From Azospirillum sp. TSA2s (GTDB lineage Bacteria > Pseudomonadota > Alphaproteobacteria > Azospirillales > Azospirillaceae), in assembly GCF_004923315.1 (NCBI RefSeq), contig NZ_CP039643.1, positions 41,658-105,657 of the forward strand: a stretch of 64,000 nucleotides of DNA, read 5' to 3'. Of the stretch, positions 50,024 through 58,960 are shown one piece after another. The position numbers were made by a program, and so were the translations under genes. Under the pieces are notes generated by a model that was not told where the DNA came from, made no database searches, and saw only the letters and a program-made list of their open reading frames with translations. How positions within the stretch are numbered: the stretch's first letter is position 1; every line of letters starts with the position of its first letter.

Positions 50024-51439
50024 TCACCTCGAATGCTGTGCCGTGACCGGGTGACCGCCCCCGGCCGGCTGGGCCGACGCGCCGTCATGGAGATTGAAGT
50101 CAAGCGATACCCGCAGGCCCGGGCGGTTGTCCGATACGGAAACCGTCGCCTCGTGACGGTCCGCAATGGCCTTCACCAGACTGAGGCCAAGCCCGCTGCC
50201 ATCAGTGGTGCGGCTACGCTCCAGCCGGTAGAAGCGGCGGAATATGCGCCCACGCTCTTCGGCCGGCACACCGGGGCCATCATCGGCGATCGTCAACCGC
50301 ACCACCCCGGAACCGGCGGTGAGATCTACCTCGATGCGTGTTCCGGCCGGGGTGTGGCGAATGGCGTTCTCAACGAGATTGACGAGCATTTGGGTCAGCA
50401 ATTCGCGGTCGCCCGCGACCACCGCCGGGTCGAGCCGTGGACTGACCAGAACCTTGCCGTCCTCTTCGGCCGAGGGCGTGAAGGCCTCGACCACCGTTTC
50501 CACGATCGCGTGAAGCTCGACCGGGTCGCGAACCGGCGGCCGGGCGCCGCCTTCGATCTGGGCGATGCGCAGCAGCGCGGCGAAAGTCTCCAGCAGCGTG
50601 TCGGTTTCCGCCAGGGCAGCGTCCACCGCGACCGCGTAGTCGTCGACCGATGCGGCGGTCGCCCGCACCCGTTCCAGACGCTGGCGCAGCCGCGCCAATG
50701 GCGTGCGCAAATCGTGGGCGATGTCGTTGGACACCTGCCGCAACCCCTCCATCAGATCGGCGATGCGGCCGAGCATGTGGTTAAGCGTATTCGACAGCCG
50801 GTCGAGGTCGTCGCCGGTTCCCCGCACCGGGATGCGGCTGGCCAAGTCACCGGCGATGATCGCTTCCGCCGTGCGCGAGATGGCATCCACCCGCTGCAGG
50901 AAAGCCACGCTCAACAGAGCACCGCCGGCGATCCCAAGCCCGAGCGTTACCAGCACCGCGACGGAAAATGCGTGGAAGATCGCCTCGTCGGCATCCTCTA
51001 TCCATTCAAGATCGTCACCGACCGCCAGCAGTGTGCCGTCCGGCAACCGGACCGTCAGGGTGCGGAACCCCACGAGTTCGCTCTCGTCGCTAGGCATCCG
51101 GTGCGGTTCGATGGTACTCCAGCCCGGCTGAGGAACCGTCGTCATATCGCCGGCCAGAATGGTGCCGCCTGCATCGGCGACAAGTTCATGCAGCGCGCCG
51201 GGACGGCCAGCGGTGCGCCGCACCTCGGCAGCGAGCTGCGCCTGACCGCCGGTCTGGAATTCACCGCGGAGCCGGTCAAGATCGGCCATGATCCGGCTGT
51301 TCATCTGCTGTTCCAACGCCCCGTGGGTGGTCCAATAGACCACTCCCCCCAGGATCAGCGCCGACACCGCGAAGATGAGAGCGAAGGCGGCGGCCAGCCG
51401 GAAACTGGCGGTACGGAACAGTCTAGGCAGGGTCGTCAT
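50024..51439 (-). CDS. Sensor histidine kinase
   Basis: 471 residues. Two membrane helices (about 12-34 and 160-182) enclose a ~125-residue periplasmic sensor. A HAMP domain, then HisKA with the phospho-accepting histidine in SNDIAHDLRTPLARLR near residue 249, and a HATPase with NLVENAIRHTPAG, DDGPGVP and GSGLGLSLVKAIA. The sensor is small and hydrophilic, of the QseC/PmrB-like size. It overlaps the regulator gene by 17 nt. Confidence 0.93.
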   Translation of the reverse strand: MTTLPRLFRTASFRLAAAFALIFAVSALILGGVVYWTTHGALEQQMNSRIMADLDRLRGEFQTGGQAQLAAEVRRTAGRPGALHELVADAGGTILAGDMTTVPQPGWSTIEPHRMPSDESELVGFRTLTVRLPDGTLLAVGDDLEWIEDADEAIFHAFSVAVLVTLGLGIAGGALLSVAFLQRVDAISRTAEAIIAGDLASRIPVRGTGDDLDRLSNTLNHMLGRIADLMEGLRQVSNDIAHDLRTPLARLRQRLERVRATAASVDDYAVAVDAALAETDTLLETFAALLRIAQIEGGARPPVRDPVELHAIVETVVEAFTPSAEEDGKVLVSPRLDPAVVAGDRELLTQMLVNLVENAIRHTPAGTRIEVDLTAGSGVVRLTIADDGPGVPAEERGRIFRRFYRLERSRTTDGSGLGLSLVKAIADRHEATVSVSDNRPGLRVSLDFNLHDGASAQPAGGGHPVTAQHSR

Positions 51440-52103
51440 TCAGGGTGTATCCGGCCCCGCGTACCGTGCAGATCAACTCTCTGCTGCGGCCGCGGTCCAC
51501 TTTGGCCCGCAGGCGGCTGATGTGGGTTTCTACGATGTTGGTCTTGGGATCGAAGTGGAAGTCCCAGACATGCTCCAGCAGCATCGTGCGGGTCGTCACG
51601 CGCCCGGCATTGCGCATCAGATACTCCAGCAGCTGGAACTCGCGCGGTTGCAGATCGATGGATTCGCCTCCTCGGGTCACGGAGCGTTTCAGGAGATCCA
51701 TTTCGAGGTCGGCCACCCGGAGCACCGTGGGGACGTCGTTCAGCGGCGGACGCCGCACCAGAGCATTTAGACGGGCCAGCAACTCGGCAAAGGCGAAGGG
51801 CTTGACCAGATAGTCGTCGCCTCCAGCCTCCAGCCCCTCCACCCGGTCGCCGATCCCACCGAGGGCGGTGAGCAACAGCACCGGCGTCTTCACCCCCGCA
51901 CCGCGCAAGGTTTTCAGCACCGAGAGTCCATCGAGGCCTGGCAGCATCCGATCGACGACCAAAGCGTCGAACGGCTGTCCCGCGGCGAGAAGCAGGCCGT
52001 CGCGCCCGTTGCCCACGCATTCAACGCTGTGCCCCTGTTCTCGAAGACCGGTCTGGAGATAGCCCGCCGTTTCCGGATCGTCTTCAATGATCAATATTTT
52101 CAT
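51423..52103 (-). CDS. OmpR/PhoB-family response regulator
   Basis: 226 residues from the ATG at 52101-52103. The receiver has the acidic pair in IIEDDPETAG, the phospho-accepting aspartate in DALVVDRMLPGLDG near 51, the conserved LLLTALG and KPFAFAEL lysine. The C-terminal winged helix includes LQPREFQLLEYLMRNAGRVTTR, HVWDFHFDPKTNIVETHISRLRAKVD and TVRGAGYTL. First gene of its operon. Candidate own-promoter site at 52203-52219, repeated upstream of the PepSY gene. Confidence 0.95.
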   Translation of the reverse strand: MKILIIEDDPETAGYLQTGLREQGHSVECVGNGRDGLLLAAGQPFDALVVDRMLPGLDGLSVLKTLRGAGVKTPVLLLTALGGIGDRVEGLEAGGDDYLVKPFAFAELLARLNALVRRPPLNDVPTVLRVADLEMDLLKRSVTRGGESIDLQPREFQLLEYLMRNAGRVTTRTMLLEHVWDFHFDPKTNIVETHISRLRAKVDRGRSRELICTVRGAGYTLNDDPA

Positions 52104-52202
52104 TGGCGCAGCCCCCCGATCCCTCCTCGAAATGTCCGTCTCTGATCCTCTCAGCCGGTCAAACAAGATAGTCGAAGTCGTCTTAATGGGCGGTCACTGA
52201 TT

Positions 52203-52219
52203 CTATACGGATTTGTAAC
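52203..52219. promoter_or_regulatory. Motif shared with the PepSY promoter (regulator copy)
   Basis: ctatacggatttgtaac, 100 nt upstream of the response regulator start; 14/17 match to the copy at 47878-47894 in the same orientation relative to the gene it precedes. Confidence 0.5.
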
Positions 52220-52492
52220 CTGGGCACCTCCCGAGGCGGATGGAATGAACAGCTCCTTCAACTTTCCCGATATCACTTCACGAGGACATCTGCCTCTCTA
52301 TGCATGGGGCCAAAAGACGGGTTCAGCTGCAGCGATGCATGTGAGGGCCATATCGAGATCGACGATGGCGCTGAAGGCGCCAACAGCTCCGCATGCGCGC
52401 TGCCGCCACCCTCTCCAGCGGCTTGAACGCTCGGAATCTTTGAACGATCCGGCAATATTGACCGCATGGCGAAACCGCAACGGTTGCTCGCC

Positions 52493-52603
52493 TCGCGAAA
52501 CTCCTAAGTTTCGCGACAGGTGGGTACCGGATTGGATCCCTGGGGCTTTTGATGTTGCAAAAGTCTATCGCAAAAGGAAAGAGTTCTGCGATGACTTTTG
52601 CGA
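52493..52603. other. Candidate res site of the Tn3-type resolvase
   Basis: Two dyads lie directly upstream of tnpR: tcgcgaaac (52493-52501) with gtttcgcga (52508-52516), and tcgcaaaag (52568-52576) with cttttgcga (52595-52603). A further tgcaaaag half-site is between them. Serine resolvases bind such multi-dyad sites beside their gene. The remaining sequence between 52220 and 52492 shows no gene. Confidence 0.6.
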
Positions 52604-52613
52604 CGGATGCCCC

Positions 52614-53192
52614 ATGCTCATCGGCTATGCGCGCGTCTCCACGGACGACCAGGATCTTTCGCAGCAGCGGGCGTCCCTACAGACGGCCGGCTGTCGCCGG
52701 ATCTATGAGGAGAAGGCCTCCGGGGCAAAGCGCGACCGGCCACAGCTTGCCCGGCTGATCGACCAGCTCCGGGCCGATGACATTGTGACGGTCACGCGCC
52801 TCGACAGGCTTGCCCGGTCGACCCGCGATCTTCTCGATATTGCGGAGCAACTCCAGGGAGCCGGTGCTGGTCTCCGGTCGCTGGCGGAGCCATGGGCCGA
52901 CACCACTTCGTCAGCCGGCCGGATGGTCCTGACCGTGTTCGCCGGCATCGCCGAGTTCGAGCGTTCCCTGATCGCCGAGCGGACTGGCACGGGGCGCGTG
53001 GCTGCCAAAGCGCGCGGTGTGCGGTTCGGTCGACCACCGAAGTTGACCGCTGACCAGATCGCTCTCGCTCGACGCTTGGTCGATGAAGGGCGGTCTCCCC
53101 GCGAGGCAGCCAGAATTCTCAATGTCCACGCATCGACGCTGTACCGGGCATTTGCCCTTCAAACTCCCAAGGGTACTGCCTCCGGTTCTTGA
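52614..53192 (+). CDS. tnpR: Tn3-family serine resolvase TnpR
   Basis: 192 residues from MLIGYARVST at 52614. The catalytic serine is in ARVSTDD near residue 9. Also present are SGAKRDRPQL, TRLDRLARSTRDLLDI, GRMVLTVFAGIAEFERSLI and a C-terminal helix-turn-helix (SPREAARILNVHASTLYRAF). It resolves cointegrates at the res dyads just upstream and is followed 138 nt later by a tnpA of the same transposon, in the same direction. Confidence 0.93.
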   Translation: MLIGYARVSTDDQDLSQQRASLQTAGCRRIYEEKASGAKRDRPQLARLIDQLRADDIVTVTRLDRLARSTRDLLDIAEQLQGAGAGLRSLAEPWADTTSSAGRMVLTVFAGIAEFERSLIAERTGTGRVAAKARGVRFGRPPKLTADQIALARRLVDEGRSPREAARILNVHASTLYRAFALQTPKGTASGS

Positions 53193-53330
53193 TCGGTCCT
53201 ATGACAGTTTCCTGTTCTGCGGCTACCCGGACCAAGACCGGAAGTGGCGTTTGGGTCAGCTCACTCCGTGACACCCGCAGACCCGCATCACTATTCTCTC
53301 CCGACAACGAGGTAATGGGAGATTGGAAAT

Positions 53331-54641
53331 ATGGCGCGCCGGCGGCTGCTGACCGAAGACCAGTGGGCAAGGCTCCTGGCGGTGCCGGACGACGAACGCG
53401 CGATGGTGCGCCACTATACGCTCAGCAGGGACGATCTCGACATCGTCACCCTGCGGCGCACGGCGCACACCCGCCTGGGCTGCGCCATTCTGCTCTGCTA
53501 TCTCCATCATCCTGGGCGGATTCCTGGGCCGGACGAGCGCCCGCCCATCGCGCTGCTGGCGTTCGTCGCCCGGCAGGTGGGCGCCGAGCCCGACGATTTC
53601 ATCGCCTACAGTCGACGTGACCAGAACCGGCGCGAGCAGGTTGCCGCGATCATGGCACGGACCGGCCACCGTGCCTTTGATCGAACCCTCTTTCGCGACC
53701 TCGCGGCCTGGCTGACCTCCAAGGCACAGATCGCACGGGACCCGATCATTCTGGCGACCACCCTGATCGATGAGTTCCGGCGCCGTCGCATTCTGATTCC
53801 TTCGGCAGCGATCCTGGAACTGATGCTCCATCAGGCTCGTGGCCGGGCCGAACGGGTTCTGCATCGTGCCCTTGTCGATGGTATCGACCAGCGGACAATC
53901 GACGCGCTGGACCGATTGCTGACCCTGCGGGCCGACACTGAAGCGACGATGCTCGCTTGGTTGCGCCGTGTGCCGGCGGCCCCCACCGCCCGCAACATGC
54001 TGGCGGTCATTGAGCGCCTTTCCGCCTTGAAGGAACTCGGCATCGACCGGTCGTTGCGCGCACGCGTGCCGGAGGTCGCGTTCGAGCGGTTTGCGGCCGA
54101 AGGCCTGCGGATGACGCCGCAGCATCTTCAGGATCTGGCGACGTCGCGCCGACGTGCTGTGCTCGCAGCTACCGCGATCCGGCTGGAGATGGATCTGACC
54201 GACGTTACCCTGTCGATGTTCGACAAGCTGATCGGCAGTCTGGCGCGGAAGGCCGAGCGCCGGACGGCGGAGAACACCCTGCGCTCCGTCCGGGACACCC
54301 AGACCCAATTGCGGGTGCTGCTGACCGCGTGCAAGGCGGTGATCGGCGCTCGAGAAACCGGCGCCGATCCCTACGAAGCCGTCGACCAGGGGGTTGGCTG
54401 GTTCCGCTTCATGAAATGCGTCACCGACAGCGAAGCCCTGGCAAAGCCGGAGGTCGCCGACCCGCGCACCGAGATGCTCGGCCGCTACGCCACTGTTCGA
54501 GCCTTCGCCCCCACGCTCCTCAATCGCTTGAGTTTTCTCGGCAGTCCATCGGTGACGCCGTTGCTGCGGGCGCTCGACACCATTCGGGTCATGTACGCCG
54601 CTGGGCGCCGCACTCTGCCCGAGAAGAGGAGAGCGCGATAG
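53331..54641 (+). pseudogene. tnpA: Tn3-family transposase TnpA, truncated after ~430 residues
   Basis: The N-terminal DUF4158 domain is clear (RRLLTEDQWARLLAVPDDERAMVRHYTLS), with LGCAILLCYLHHPGRIP and later ALKELGIDRSLRARVPEVAFERFAAEG. The frame stops after TLPEKRRAR, at a point where the related protein at 59348 continues for hundreds of residues with its catalytic core. The truncation coincides with a Tn3-type repeat at 54626-54663, so a second transposon inserted here. No catalytic DDE residues remain. Confidence 0.88.
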
Positions 54642-54663
54642 GTGTTAGGTAAACAACGCTAAG
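54626..54663 (+). repeat. Tn3-family 38-bp terminal repeat (copy c)
   Basis: Starts GAGGAGAGCG and ends TAAACAACGCTAAG; 31 of 38 positions match copy b at 39886-39923. It cuts the tnpA at its left and has a resolvase gene 24 nt to its right, so it is the left end of the second Tn3-type transposon. Confidence 0.8.
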
Positions 54664-54686
54664 GTAGAACAGACTACGAACGGTAC

Positions 54687-55262
54687 TCAGGAATTAACGT
54701 CGCCGTCCCCTTTTACGCCAAGAGCAGCATAAAGGGCGGTCTTTCCAACCTTGATCCGTGCGGCGGCCTCACGAACCGTGAGCCCCTGAGCGAGCAACGC
54801 GTTTGCCCGACGGAGCTTGTCTTCGGTCACCACCGGCGTGCGCCCGCCCTTCCGTCCGCGGGCAACGGCGGCGACCAAGCCGGCGCGGGTCCGTTCGCGA
54901 ATGAGATCACGCTCGAATTGGCCGAGAGCGCCGAAGATGTGGAACACCAGCCGGCCGCCGGGGGTGGTCGTGTCGATCGCCTCGGTCAGAGACCGAAAGC
55001 CCACACCGCGCGCCTCCAACTGGTTCACCGTTTCGATCAGGTGCGGAAGAGATCGGCCGAGACGGTCGAGCTTCCAGACCACCAGGATGTCGCCACTTCG
55101 GGCGAACGCGATGGCCGCCGCCAGCCCCGGTCGATCAGCCTTGGCTCCGGATGCCTGATCCTGAAAGACCCGCTCGCAGTCCGCCTTGGCCAGAGCGTCG
55201 AGTTGCAGAGCCGGATCCTGATCGGCGGTCGAGACCCTGGCATAGCCGATGTTCGCCACCAT
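54687..55262 (-). CDS. tnpR: Second serine resolvase, Tn3 type
   Basis: 191 residues. The catalytic serine is in ARVSTADQD near residue 10. Other motifs are SGAKADRPGLAAAI, VWKLDRLGRSLPHLIE, FHIFGALGQFERDLIRERT and a C-terminal helix-turn-helix (LTVREAAARIKVGKTALYAAL). It differs from the resolvase at 52614 at many positions, so they belong to different transposons. It reads toward the nearby 38-bp repeat, with its res site on the other side. Confidence 0.93.
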   Translation of the reverse strand: MVANIGYARVSTADQDPALQLDALAKADCERVFQDQASGAKADRPGLAAAIAFARSGDILVVWKLDRLGRSLPHLIETVNQLEARGVGFRSLTEAIDTTTPGGRLVFHIFGALGQFERDLIRERTRAGLVAAVARGRKGGRTPVVTEDKLRRANALLAQGLTVREAAARIKVGKTALYAALGVKGDGDVNS

Positions 55263-55272
55263 CCGCTCCGTT

Positions 55273-55367
55273 TGTCCGGAAACCCGTCCGACAAACTACG
55301 TGTCCGGAAAGCCGTCGTCAACGTGGGTTTCCGGACACTTTGGCGGCTGGCCGTCAAACGGCCGTTT
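55273..55367. other. Candidate res site of the second resolvase
   Basis: tgtccggaaac (55273-55283) pairs with gtttccggaca (55327-55337). A third copy tgtccggaaag is at 55301-55311, and a palindrome aaacggccgttt is at 55356-55367. They are placed just upstream of the leftward resolvase gene, as expected for res. No gene is seen between 55263 and 55490. Confidence 0.6.
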
Positions 55368-55490
55368 GCCAGACAGCCCGGATCGGCCAGATCGGACGAA
55401 CATCGGAGGGGAAGCCAGGTCCACCGACTACCCTCAATGCGCAGACACTGTTACATTGTGACATGCCCTGCTTCGGCATATGGTCGCCTC

Positions 55491-55667
55491 ATGGCCGTCA
55501 ATCGTACAGCGCTGAACGTCTCCCTCACTCCCGAACTCGCGCGCCTCGTCGCGGTGAAGGTGGCTTCTGGCCGCTACCAGTCGGCTAGCGAGGTGGTCCG
55601 CACCGCGCTGCGCCTTCTGGAAGAGCGGGAACCCCTGCCACCCGAGGAACCCCCATCCCGTGAATAA
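55491..55667 (+). CDS. ParD-like ribbon-helix-helix antitoxin
   Basis: 58 residues from the ATG at 55491. [44 protein letters not shown] is the ParD/CopG-type pattern: a beta strand, two helices and a charged tail that would bind a ParE toxin. The usual parE gene is missing; instead its last 8 nt overlap the start of a histidine kinase gene. It may be an orphan antitoxin, or a DNA-binding regulator of the kinase gene. Confidence 0.8.
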   Translation: MAVNRTALNVSLTPELARLVAVKVASGRYQSASEVVRTALRLLEEREPLPPEEPPSRE

Positions 55668-57309
55668 GACGCCGGTTGCCCCGGTGCTGGACTTCCGCGC
55701 GTTGTTCGACGCCGCGCCCGGCAATTACCTCGTGCTTGCGCCGGACCTCACCATCGTTGGGGTGAACGACGCCTACCTGCGCTCCACGCTCACCCGGCGC
55801 GAGGACATCGTTGGACGCCCCCTATTCGAGGTGTTCCCTGATAACCCCGCCGACGTCGCGGCGGACGGCGTGCGCAACCTGCGCGCCTCGCTGAAGCGCG
55901 TACTGCGGCACAAGCGTTCCGACGCCATGGCCGTGCAGAAGTACGACATCCCCCGGCCAGCGGCAGGCGTGGGCGGCTTTGAGGAACGGTACTGGAGCCC
56001 GCTGAACACACCTGTGCTGGACGCCAACGGCGCGGTTACTTGGATCATCCATCGGGTGGAGGACGTCACTGACCTGGTCCGGCAGCGCGAGGTTAATGCC
56101 GCGCGTGACCGCATCGCGGTCGAGCAGCAACGGATCATCGACCAACTGCGGGAGGCAAACGCCGCCCTCTCACAGGAGACGGAAGAACGCCGCCGCGCCG
56201 AGAAGGAGGCCGAGCGGGCCAATCTGTCCAAGTCCAAGTTCCTGGCCGCCGCCAGCCATGACCTTCGCCAGCCCATGCAGGCGCTTCTGCTGTTCGTGGA
56301 GGTCTTGAAGCCGCATGTTGCAACGAAGGGGCAGGAATCGCTGAAACACCTTGGACGCGGGCTCGATGCCTTGCGAAACCTGTTGGACAGCATCCTGGAC
56401 GTCTCGCGCCTCGATGCGGGCGTCATCCAGCCAACAATCCAGGATTTCGACATCGGGCCAGTCATCGAGCAAATCGGCGCCGAATATGCCCTGATCGCCG
56501 CCGCAAAGGATCTGGAACTCGACGTAGTCCTGTCCCGGACGGCCGTTCGCAGCGACCCAACCCTGTTGGGACGAATGGTGCGGAATCTGGTCGAGAACGC
56601 GTTGCGCTACACCGAAGTTGGGCGGATTGGCATCAAGTGCCGCACAGACGGCCGCCACCTGAAAATCGAGGTTCATGACACCGGCATCGGCATTCCACCC
56701 GAGCACCTGGAGCGCATCTGGGAAGAGTTCCACCAGGTCAATAACCCCGAACGTGATCGCAACCGAGGGCTGGGCCTGGGTCTCGCCATAGTGCAGCGCA
56801 TTTCTAGGCTGCTCGGGCATCAAGTCGAGGTCCGATCGACGCCGGGCCAAGGGTCGGTGTTCGCCATTGAGGTGCCGCTCGGCGAAGCGATACCGGAACC
56901 CGCCCCGACTTCGGCAACCGAGGTGGCGGGGACTGGCCAGTTCGCGGTGTTGGTGGATGACGATGTCATCGTGTTGCTCGGGCTGAAGGTGACTTTCGAG
57001 TCCTGGGGCTACGAGGTGCTGGCTGCGGGCTCTGCCGACCAGGCGCTCAGGCACCTTCGGGACCGTGGACGATGCCCAGATGTCGTTGTGGCCGACTACC
57101 GGCTGCGGGAAGGGCAGACCGGGATCGAAGCAATCCTGCGGATACGGGAGGTGTACGGCGCCGGCATCCCAAGCATCATTTTGACTGGCGAGGCCGAGTG
57201 CGAGGGCGAACTCCAGAGCGAAGTGGCGAAGCACAACCTCGGGCTCATTCACAAGCCGGTCACACCTCGCCAACTGAGCCTCGCCCTTGATGGTTTCCTC
57301 GCCAAGTGA
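55660..57309 (+). CDS. PAS-domain hybrid histidine kinase
   Basis: 549 residues from a GTG at 55660 with GAGGAA upstream. An N-terminal PAS domain ([25 protein letters not shown]), a coiled linker (residues 140-190), HisKA with [18 protein letters not shown] near 205, a HATPase with [20 protein letters not shown] and [10 protein letters not shown], and a C-terminal receiver ([17 protein letters not shown], aspartate in [14 protein letters not shown], lysine in LIHKPVTP). No membrane helix, so it is cytoplasmic. It resembles Caulobacter-type hybrid kinases acting with stand-alone receivers. A solo response regulator lies 0.7 kb away on the other strand. Confidence 0.92.
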   Translation: MNKTPVAPVLDFRALFDAAPGNYLVLAPDLTIVGVNDAYLRSTLTRREDIVGRPLFEVFPDNPADVAADGVRNLRASLKRVLRHKRSDAMAVQKYDIPRPAAGVGGFEERYWSPLNTPVLDANGAVTWIIHRVEDVTDLVRQREVNAARDRIAVEQQRIIDQLREANAALSQETEERRRAEKEAERANLSKSKFLAAASHDLRQPMQALLLFVEVLKPHVATKGQESLKHLGRGLDALRNLLDSILDVSRLDAGVIQPTIQDFDIGPVIEQIGAEYALIAAAKDLELDVVLSRTAVRSDPTLLGRMVRNLVENALRYTEVGRIGIKCRTDGRHLKIEVHDTGIGIPPEHLERIWEEFHQVNNPERDRNRGLGLGLAIVQRISRLLGHQVEVRSTPGQGSVFAIEVPLGEAIPEPAPTSATEVAGTGQFAVLVDDDVIVLLGLKVTFESWGYEVLAAGSADQALRHLRDRGRCPDVVVADYRLREGQTGIEAILRIREVYGAGIPSIILTGEAECEGELQSEVAKHNLGLIHKPVTPRQLSLALDGFLAK

Positions 57310-57360
57310 GCGGGAGTGGGGCACGGAGACGTTGAGTATCAGGCGGGTTTTTCCGGAACA

Positions 57361-57417
57361 GGGGGCACTACACGAAAGTGCGCAAATTGTCCGGGAGGTG
57401 GGAACACGGTGAGAACG
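57361..57417 (+). repeat. CACTACACGAAAGT-type inverted-repeat end (copy 2)
   Basis: 57 bp that match the reverse complement of 58657-58713 at 50 of 57 positions. Start is gggggcactacacgaaag. Copies 2 and 3 face each other and bound a 1,353-bp element. Confidence 0.8.
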
Positions 57418-57724
57418 CAGGCGTACCCGCACTGATTGAGGTTCGCTTTACCAGATTCACCCCGGCCAATCCGGGTTTCATCCTCCATAGGCTGGCCGAG
57501 AGGCGGTCGTTCACAAGATGTTGATCGGAGGTGGCCCAGTGGCTGCCGCATAACTTCCACTTCTGCACGAAAACGAACCGGATCAGGGGCTTGACCGAGC
57601 ATAACCGCGGCGGCGGACAGCGATTATGGCAAAAGGAGAAATGCACCCGCTCCTATGGATCAGCCCCACCGGCGGTACGGCGTGCCCCCTCCCCGGCTGG
57701 CTGCGGATCCGGCACACTGGCGCC

Positions 57725-57979
57725 ATGACCACCCATCCTCCCCGCTGGCCGCGCCCCGCCGGCGCCGACGAGACTTGCCGCCTGTCGGCGCTGGTCGATA
57801 GCCTGATCGCCGGCTCCCGAACGCGGGACGCTCCATCCGCCGCCGTCGCTGCCGCCGTGCGCTACGTCCTGGCCATCCAGGCCACCGACACCCACGGCGA
57901 CACCTGCCGCTTCCCACGCTGCGCCTGCCCCGTCATGGATTGCTCCCGCCATCCCTCGGAAACGCCGCCGTCCCGCTGA
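57725..57979 (+). CDS. Small hypothetical protein (uncertain)
   Basis: 84 residues from the ATG at 57725; the frame also extends upstream to 57626 without a ribosome site. It has an arginine/proline-rich start, a helix APSAAVAAAVRYVLAIQATD and three cysteines near the end (TCRFPRCACPVMDC). No homologue recognised. It may be a genuine small gene or simply a GC-rich open frame; the GC-rich complement is also open. Confidence 0.3.
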   Translation: MTTHPPRWPRPAGADETCRLSALVDSLIAGSRTRDAPSAAVAAAVRYVLAIQATDTHGDTCRFPRCACPVMDCSRHPSETPPSR

Positions 57980-58019
57980 CCCCCGACCACCCCCCGGCCG
58001 CCGGAACCCGCTTTGGCCG

Positions 58020-58397
58020 TCACGACGTTGGCGCAATCCGGCCGGACAGAAGGGCTGTGATCACCGGGGCCAGCACGGACAAGGAATAAGGCTTGCGCAG
58101 GACCACCAGCCGTCCCGGCTCCTCGTCCGGAAGATACTCGCTGAACCCGGTGGTGACGACGACCGGTAGGTCAGGGCGCCGCTGCCGGATGATCCGGATC
58201 AGCGCCTCGCCGTCCATCACCGGCATGCGCATATCGGTGAGCAGGAGGTCAGCCGGATCGGCGGCGTCAGCCTCGACGGCAGCCAGTCCATTGTGCGTAA
58301 CAGTGACCCGGAACCCCTCGGACTCCAGAATTTCGGCCACCACCATGGCAACCAGATCTTCGTCCTCGGCCAGCAGGACATGAGGGGAATCGCGCAT
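58020..58397 (-). CDS. Single-domain response regulator
   Basis: 125 residues, receiver only: LLAEDEDLVAMVVAEIL, phospho-accepting aspartate in DLLLTDMRMPVMDGE near 55, VVTTGFS and VLRKPYSL with the lysine. Lacking an output domain, it would act by protein contact or phosphate relay, as with CheY/DivK-like proteins. It is convergent to the hybrid kinase gene at 55660, and the two could form a relay. It lies within the inverted-repeat element. Confidence 0.88.
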   Translation of the reverse strand: MRDSPHVLLAEDEDLVAMVVAEILESEGFRVTVTHNGLAAVEADAADPADLLLTDMRMPVMDGEALIRIIRQRRPDLPVVVTTGFSEYLPDEEPGRLVVLRKPYSLSVLAPVITALLSGRIAPTS

Positions 58398-58656
58398 TTG
58401 TCACCCTGTCGCCGAGTTTATGACCGCCATCTCCATCCAGATAACAACTCGCGCACAGCAGAATGATCGCAGTCTGTTTGTAGCGAAGACATCGTCCCGG
58501 CCCGCAAGGCGTTGCCTGGGGCGGTGGCCACCGTGCCGCAAGTCGCGCATCCGCTTCCTAATGTTCGGGCCTCCGACACCCCACTGAGAGCGCCCGGTCG
58601 CACCGGCTGAGAAAGCAGACGATGACAAGCCGATCCTGTGGGGACGTAGGAACACA

Positions 58657-58713
58657 CGTTCTCACCGTGTTCCCACCTCCCAGACCATCCGCGAACTTTC
58701 GTGTAGTGACTCC
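58657..58713 (-). repeat. CACTACACGAAAGT-type inverted-repeat end (copy 3)
   Basis: On the minus strand begins ggagtcactacacgaaag and continues ggtgggaacacggtgagaac like copy 2. Right boundary of the 1.35-kb element. Confidence 0.8.
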
Positions 58714-58813
58714 AACAGGGCTGACTGACCGGCACCCTTTGACGGACACGGCCTTTACGATTCTGCTGTTGACCCAAAGCTGCCTGAGCAGGACCTTGAG
58801 GTGATCCCTACGT

Positions 58814-58960
58814 TCAGAATTCCTGACTGGTGAGCCGGGACAGGATCTCGTTGATGTCCACGTCCTTTGGCTGGCTTATGGCGAAGACCACCGCCCGTGC
58901 GAAGGAATCCGCGGGAATGGCGCGCTCGTAGGTCCGATCAGCATCGTGCCAGCGAGGCTG
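58814..58960 (-). pseudogene. C-terminal remnant of a short-chain dehydrogenase
   Basis: The frame reads IPADSFARAVVFAISQPKDV, then DINEILSRLTSQEF and stop, a common C-terminus of SDR-family oxidoreductases. The Rossmann N-terminus and catalytic Tyr-Lys are missing, and upstream sequence changes character near 58960. A fragment of a gene broken by transposition. 58961-59347 holds no supported gene. Confidence 0.65.

Larger units (their letters stand above)
57361..58713. mobile_element. 1.35-kb inverted-repeat element carrying a response regulator
   Basis: Bounded by 57-bp inverted repeats (50/57). It contains a small uncertain frame (57725-57979), the response regulator (58020-58397) and about 600 bp of noncoding sequence (57418-57724, 58398-58656), with no transposase. 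The immediate 5-bp flanks (gaaca left, aacag right) are not identical, so a target duplication is not shown. Copy 1 of the end occurs at 42960. The transposase family is unknown. Confidence 0.6.

Noticed and set aside
50021..51520. A 499-codon plus-strand open frame opposite the histidine kinase
   Set aside because: Complement of a kinase with all motifs; low-complexity His/Gln/Arg content typical of a shadow.
56170..57432. A 420-codon minus-strand open frame opposite the hybrid kinase
   Set aside because: Same reason: the plus-strand kinase explains the open frame.
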